A stretch of DNA of 64,000 bases, from assembly GCF_049999945.1 (NCBI RefSeq), contig NZ_JBLYUB010000020.1:62001-126000 (forward strand), read 5' to 3'. This document shows positions 60,508 to 64,000 of this stretch, in pieces. The stretch's first letter is position 1, and every line of letters begins with the position of its first letter. This stretch comes from Planosporangium spinosum. Lineage in GTDB: Bacteria > Actinomycetota > Actinomycetes > Mycobacteriales > Micromonosporaceae. Both the position numbers and the translations under genes were made by a program. Below the pieces are notes generated by a model. The model saw only the letters and a program-made list of their open reading frames with translations, was not told where the DNA came from and did no database searches.

Positions 60508-60547
60508 TAGAACCACCTCACCGTTCGCGTCACCGTTATGCTTACGA

Positions 60548-60586
60548 AGTTCGATTCGATTGGCAAGCCTGTTTCCAACATGGCAA
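60548..60586 (-). promoter_or_regulatory. TTGCCAA pair and CGAACT before the aldo-keto reductase gene
   Basis: On the minus strand TTGCCAT (60586-60580) and TTGCCAA (60566-60560) are 20 bp apart, and CGAACT (60553-60548) follows after 6 nt. This is the most distal array seen and marks the apparent right edge of the regulon. Confidence 0.62.
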
Positions 60587-60654
60587 CCGGCCGCAACGGT
60601 CACCCCGGCGAGCGTCGGCACCACCGAGTCCGCCCGTCGGGTTCGCGCTGTCCG

Positions 60655-61141
60655 CGCACCACGACGCCGAGCCGGCCCACGCTGCCCTCGCGATGGCCGT
60701 CGCAGTGCGCGGCGGCCAGGTGGTCGGGGTGATGCCGCACACCGATCAGGGCAGCGAGTACACCGCGGATGTGCCACCAGGGCTGCCGCCGGCTGGACAT
60801 CCGCCAGTCCATGGGCAGACCCGGCTCCGCGTTGGACAACGCCGCCATCGAAGCCTGGCACTCCATGCTGGAGTTCGAACTGCGCGCGCGGGAGTCCTTC
60901 CGACACCGGCCGCGTCGCGGGCCGGCCCCTGCTGTTCGAACTGCGTGCGCGGGAGTCCTTCGCCACCCAGGCAGCCACCCGCGCCCAGGTCGCGGCCTGG
61001 ATCGATTCGTACAACCGCGAACGGCGTCACTCCACCCTGGGCATGCAAAGTCCGATCACCTACGCACTGGTTCACGCCCGCCGGGCCGCACCGCCGCCAG
61101 CCCGCCGGGCCGCACCGCCGCCAGCCCGGCGGGCGGCCTAA
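60655..61141 (+). pseudogene. IS3-type transposase OrfB remnant with internal duplications
   Basis: Frames give VGVMPHTDQGSEYTADV, RLDIRQSMGRPGSALDNAAI, EAWHSMLEFELRARESF and RRHSTLGMQSPITYALVHAR, the last catalytic Asp and Glu regions of an IS3 OrfB, split over two frames. A ~28-bp segment encoding FELRARESF is duplicated (about 60872 and 60936). A 24-bp tandem repeat near 61080-61135 extends the end as ARRAAPPP copies. Only the last third of the gene remains. The following 175 nt to 61316 hold no recognised gene. Confidence 0.75.
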
Positions 61142-61330
61142 TCAGCGATTCAACTACAAGATCGGAGTCTCCACGGTTTCAGGGGATTGCCACCTCCGCG
61201 CGTGGACAGCCGGCATGCAACGACAACCCAAAGCCGTCATCTCGACCAAGACCGCCAACGAGATCGGCAAACGCCTCGCCTCATATCTTCAACGAATTCC
61301 TGGCGCGGGACGCAAGTAAGGAAATATCCT

Positions 61331-61362
61331 CCCGGTACCTATGTCACAGTTATGTGACCGGG
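61331..61362. promoter_or_regulatory. 32-bp dyad before the third regulator gene
   Basis: CCCGGT (61331-61336) pairs with ACCGGG (61357-61362), and inside it GTCACA (61343-61348) pairs with TGTGAC (61353-61358). Just downstream lie TTTCCAA (61364) and CTGGCAT (61373), weak relatives of the heptamer. It is either an operator for the regulator at 61534 or a terminator of the old transposon. Confidence 0.4.
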
Positions 61363-61533
61363 ATTTCCAACTCTGGCATTCCATTGTTAGAATCCCTTGC
61401 GGCCCGGCGCAATCGTCGAAGGGTCCAACCAGGGACCGGCTAGAACTTATCTGGTGAGTGACGGCCGACATACTGCTCCGGCGACGACCCCGTCGCGGGC
61501 GACAATAACGACCAAACACCCCACGAGGATGAG

Positions 61534-62829
61534 ATGCTCGAACAACCGGCTTTCGGCCAACGCCTCAGGGCAATGCGGGTGAAACGGGGCCTTTCTCAGG
61601 CAGATCTCGTGGGGGACGCACTATCGCCCGGTTACCTGTCCCGACTGGAGTCCGGCTCGCGTCGGCCCACTACCCGAGTTGTAGCGCATCTGGCGCAGCG
61701 GCTCGGCGTATCGGTGTCGGAGTTCGAGTCGGCGGAGGATCACGGGTCCGGTAGGACGCAGGCGTCGGCGCTGTCGCAGGTCCTCGCCGCGGTCGTCTCC
61801 GCGACCGACGGCGAGGACCTGGCCGACACTCTCGCTGAAGCGTTGCGCGCCGAGGGCCGGTTGGATCCGGTACTTCGTTGGCAGGCGCTCTGGTTGCTGG
61901 CCCGGATGTACGGCACCCACGGCCGCCACGAGGAGGCGCGCCCGTTACTCGCCGAACTCGTCACGCTCAGCGACGAACTCGGGACACCGGTGCTGCAGGT
62001 CCGTTCCCGTACCCAGCTCTCCCGCTGCCTGCGTGATCTGGGGGACAACGCCCGAGCCCGGGAGTACGCCTCGGAGGCGTACCGATCGACCGCCGACCTG
62101 TCGGTGGTCGATCGGGCCGCGACAATGCAGGTGCTGGTTTCCACGGAAGCCGAGATGGGCTTCCTGGCCGAGGCACGGGTGCACGCCGACGAGCTATGCG
62201 CGCTTGCCGCGCCGGTCGGTGGCACCCTGCTGGTCGAGGCGCTGTGGTCCTCGGCGACCGTTCGCATGCGGCAAGGCGATCACGTCGGCGCGCAGCAGGC
62301 ACTGGAGCAGGCTCTACTCAGGCTGGACAGCCGAGACGATCTGATCCTGTGGATCCGGCTGCGACTCGCCGCCGCTTCGCTGTACCTGCAGGCCAATCCA
62401 TCCATGACCGAGCAGGCCCGGGCTCGGCTGGATGAGGTTTCCCCGCTGCTCGACGTGATCGGCACGGAGCTACACAAACAGCAACTACTGACGCTGCGGG
62501 CACACCTCGCCTTCGAAGAGCACCGAATCGACGAGGCGCGTGCCCTGTGCGCCGGGATCGACCAGCAGACGCTACTGCTGTCTTTCCGTGACCACATCCG
62601 GTTCCGGGCGCTGTGCGGTCGGTTGATGATCATCGACGGGGACCGGGATGGCGGCATCAGCCTGCTCCACGAACTGGCCCAGCAGGCCCAGGACGCGCTC
62701 AACGTCGAACTCGCAGCGGAGATCTGGCGCGCCCTCGCGGAGACCCTCGCCGAGGACCACGACCGGCGACCAGTACGCCGATCCCGGCACCGCGACGAGC
62801 CGTCGGCGGCACAACTCCAGCGGCGCTGA
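61534..62829 (+). CDS. XRE-HTH/TPR regulator, paralogue 3
   Basis: A 431-residue paralogue: MLEQPAFGQRLRAMRVKRGL start, HTH to about residue 62 (SPGYLSRLESGSRRPTTRVV), then TPR-like repeats (LRWQALWLLARMYGTHGRHE; EALWSSATVRMRQGDHVGAQ; QQLLTLRAHLAFEEHRIDEA). ATG 61534 after GAGGATGAG. It shares the ATGCTCGAACAACCGGCTTT start with the gene at 49971, so one arose from the other fairly recently. It is surrounded by transposase remnants and a decayed hydrolase, suggesting a duplicated, eroding cluster edge. It looks intact. Confidence 0.82.
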   Translation: MLEQPAFGQRLRAMRVKRGLSQADLVGDALSPGYLSRLESGSRRPTTRVVAHLAQRLGVSVSEFESAEDHGSGRTQASALSQVLAAVVSATDGEDLADTLAEALRAEGRLDPVLRWQALWLLARMYGTHGRHEEARPLLAELVTLSDELGTPVLQVRSRTQLSRCLRDLGDNARAREYASEAYRSTADLSVVDRAATMQVLVSTEAEMGFLAEARVHADELCALAAPVGGTLLVEALWSSATVRMRQGDHVGAQQALEQALLRLDSRDDLILWIRLRLAAASLYLQANPSMTEQARARLDEVSPLLDVIGTELHKQQLLTLRAHLAFEEHRIDEARALCAGIDQQTLLLSFRDHIRFRALCGRLMIIDGDRDGGISLLHELAQQAQDALNVELAAEIWRALAETLAEDHDRRPVRRSRHRDEPSAAQLQRR

Positions 62830-62899
62830 GGAACAGCGCACCATCACCAATCAGCGGGCCCGGGCAGGCTCCGACCGCCGGAGCCTGCCCGGATCCGCC

Positions 62900-63275
62900 C
62901 TACCGGGTCTTCTCCGCCGTACCGCACGGCAGACCACTGCGCTCCAGCAGCCGACGCAGCCGGTCCGCACGCGTCTGCTTGGCGGTACGGGTGACCACAG
63001 CGTCCGGTACCCACTCGTCGAAACTGTGGAAGGCACCGGACCATACGTGCAGTTCAGCCTCCCACCGGCCTGCCAAATCCGGGCGGCGTACCCGACCCCC
63101 TCGTCGCGCAGCGCCTCCACCGAGCCCACATCGATAAAGGCAGGCGGAAGGCCGGACAGATCGTCCGCACGTGCCGGCGCGGGGTAGCACGACACGTCGG
63201 CGGCGCCCCGGCGCTCCCCCAGGAGCGCCGTCCAGCCAGCCCTGTTGGACTCACCGTCCCACGCCCGACCCGGTC
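62900..63275 (-). pseudogene. C-terminal remnant of an HSL-family hydrolase, paralogue of 41477-42478
   Basis: Frames on the minus strand give WDGESNRAGWTALLGERRG, DDLSGLPPAFIDVGSVEALR and AELHVWSGAFHSFDEWVPDA. These are nearly identical to WDRTSNLTGWTALLGERRG, TDLSGLAPMFIDVGSVEALR and AELHVWSGAFHSFDEWVPDA of the intact protein. A frameshift near 63061 and loss of the N-terminal two thirds, with the nucleophile Ser, make it a pseudogene. Confidence 0.8.
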
Positions 63276-63828
63276 AGCCGGGCCGCACCGTCTCCGGCGA
63301 CCACCACGCCACCGACCTGGGCGTCGGCCGGCACGTCGGCGATCCGCCGGTCAGGCCAGGCATGGTCGACCGGGACGTACGCCGGGTGGATCCGCACCAC
63401 AGGGTCGCCCCGTACGCGTCGGCGGCGTAGGCGAACACATCAGCCAGGGTGCGCAGTCGAACTCCGCTGGGCAGGGCACATCCTCGGCCGGCCAGCAGTG
63501 GTCGGATCTGCCCGATCGCCCGGGTCACCGTCGAGCGGTCCACGGCGAACGCAGCCGCCAACGCCTCGTGCGGCAGGCCCAGCCGCAGATGCGTCAACGT
63601 CAGCAGCAGTCGGTCGGCGAACCGCAGCATCGGCGCTCACCCGGCGCCCGCGGCACGACGCCGGTTGCCGCCTCGACGCGCGTGCAACCGGCCCTCCCGC
63701 TGCGCCAACCAGGCCGGGTGTAGCTCGGCCCGCAGCAGGTGCAGGTGCCGCCGAGAGATGCCGGTGAACGCAGGATGGCTGAACACTCGACGGGACCACC
63801 GCACCGACATCCGAAGATGATCGACCAC
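63274..63828 (-). pseudogene. IS5-like (DDE_4 type) transposase remnant
   Basis: The minus-strand frames read RMSVRWSRRVFSHPAFTGIS, then a stop or frameshift near 63637, then DRLLLTLTHLRLGLPHEALA, AAFAVDRSTVTRAIGQIRPL and LRTLADVFAYAADAYG. This is the N-terminal DNA-binding part of a widespread actinobacterial DDE transposase. The catalytic domain is missing. The last 170 nt of the window to 64000 show no recognisable gene. Confidence 0.7.
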
Positions 63829-64000
63829 GCCGCGCGAGATCAGGGCGCCGCCCTATTGCGCACGAGATCGTTAGCTGCCGGCGTCGCACGTCTCGGCACA
63901 CGTCCAAGCCGGCGGCAGAGACCTGGGACAGCTCGATGCCGTGGAGCTCACGGACACCTCCCGTACCAGCCAGGGATGGCGGCAGGACACAAGTTGCCAC

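Noticed and set aside
61080..61135. Short tandem repeats as a CRISPR or minisatellite array
   Set aside because: There are only about two 24-bp copies inside a transposase remnant, with no spacers and no cas genes.
1..64000. tRNA, rRNA, riboswitch or prophage attachment sites
   Set aside because: No cloverleaf, rRNA segment, recognised aptamer core or integrase-linked direct repeats were seen when reading the intergenic regions.

Overview
High-GC actinomycete DNA, probably a filamentous soil actinomycete; the acarbose/validamycin-type genes make Micromonosporaceae a reasonable but unproven guess. The window holds two back-to-back specialised-metabolite gene sets between transposase graveyards.

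Layout. (1) 1-5.1 kb: a small membrane protein, an intact IS3-type element (1272-2534) inserted with a 4-bp target duplication into an older, already nonsense-mutated transposase gene, more transposase fragments and an orphan membrane protein. (2) 5.3-18.6 kb: a C7-cyclitol (pseudosugar) locus. Its core is a tightly coupled minus-strand operon of a 2-epi-5-epi-valiolone synthase-like cyclase, a sugar-1-phosphate nucleotidyltransferase, a ROK cyclitol/sugar kinase, an RmlD-like reductase, a NUDIX hydrolase and a double-VOC (ValD-like) protein, followed by an exporter, a ValG-like GT2 and a 2-oxoglutarate dioxygenase. A second exporter and a glycogen-synthase-like GT-B enzyme face it. No aminotransferase is seen. 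(3) 18.6-19.7 kb: decayed pieces (OmpR-type winged helix, PIG-L deacetylase). (4) 19.7-60.5 kb: a hybrid locus with two ATP-grasp ligases, an F420-type oxidoreductase, GalE, an OtrA/TetM-like ribosome-protection GTPase, a fold-III PLP decarboxylase-GNAT fusion, PhyH and TauD oxygenases, several GT2 enzymes, a GT-B enzyme, an APH-type kinase, a NodB-type deacetylase, an alditol-oxidase-like flavoenzyme, NRPS modules (A-T; A-T-C), a KS-AT-ACP polyketide synthase, a type II thioesterase, a P450, exporters and an aldo-keto reductase. (5) 60.6-64 kb: transposase remnants, a third XRE/TPR regulator and a decayed copy of the 41.5-kb hydrolase.

Two signals are not explained by ordinary annotation. 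First, most promoters of region 4 carry tandem TTGCCAA heptamers spaced about 10 bp apart. Where a start site can be inferred, the last copy is often followed after 6-7 nt by a CACACT-like hexamer. I found no such arrays upstream of the pseudosugar operon, so they seem to outline a separate regulon from 24.4 to 60.6 kb. Second, two small exported-looking peptides (62 aa at 38.4 kb, 52 aa at 59.2 kb) are unlike each other except for an identical C-terminal DIDWP, each followed closely by a strong hairpin. Three paralogous XRE-HTH/TPR regulators lie in the same region. Together these suggest, as inference only, a peptide-pheromone (RRNPP-like) circuit controlling the hybrid cluster.
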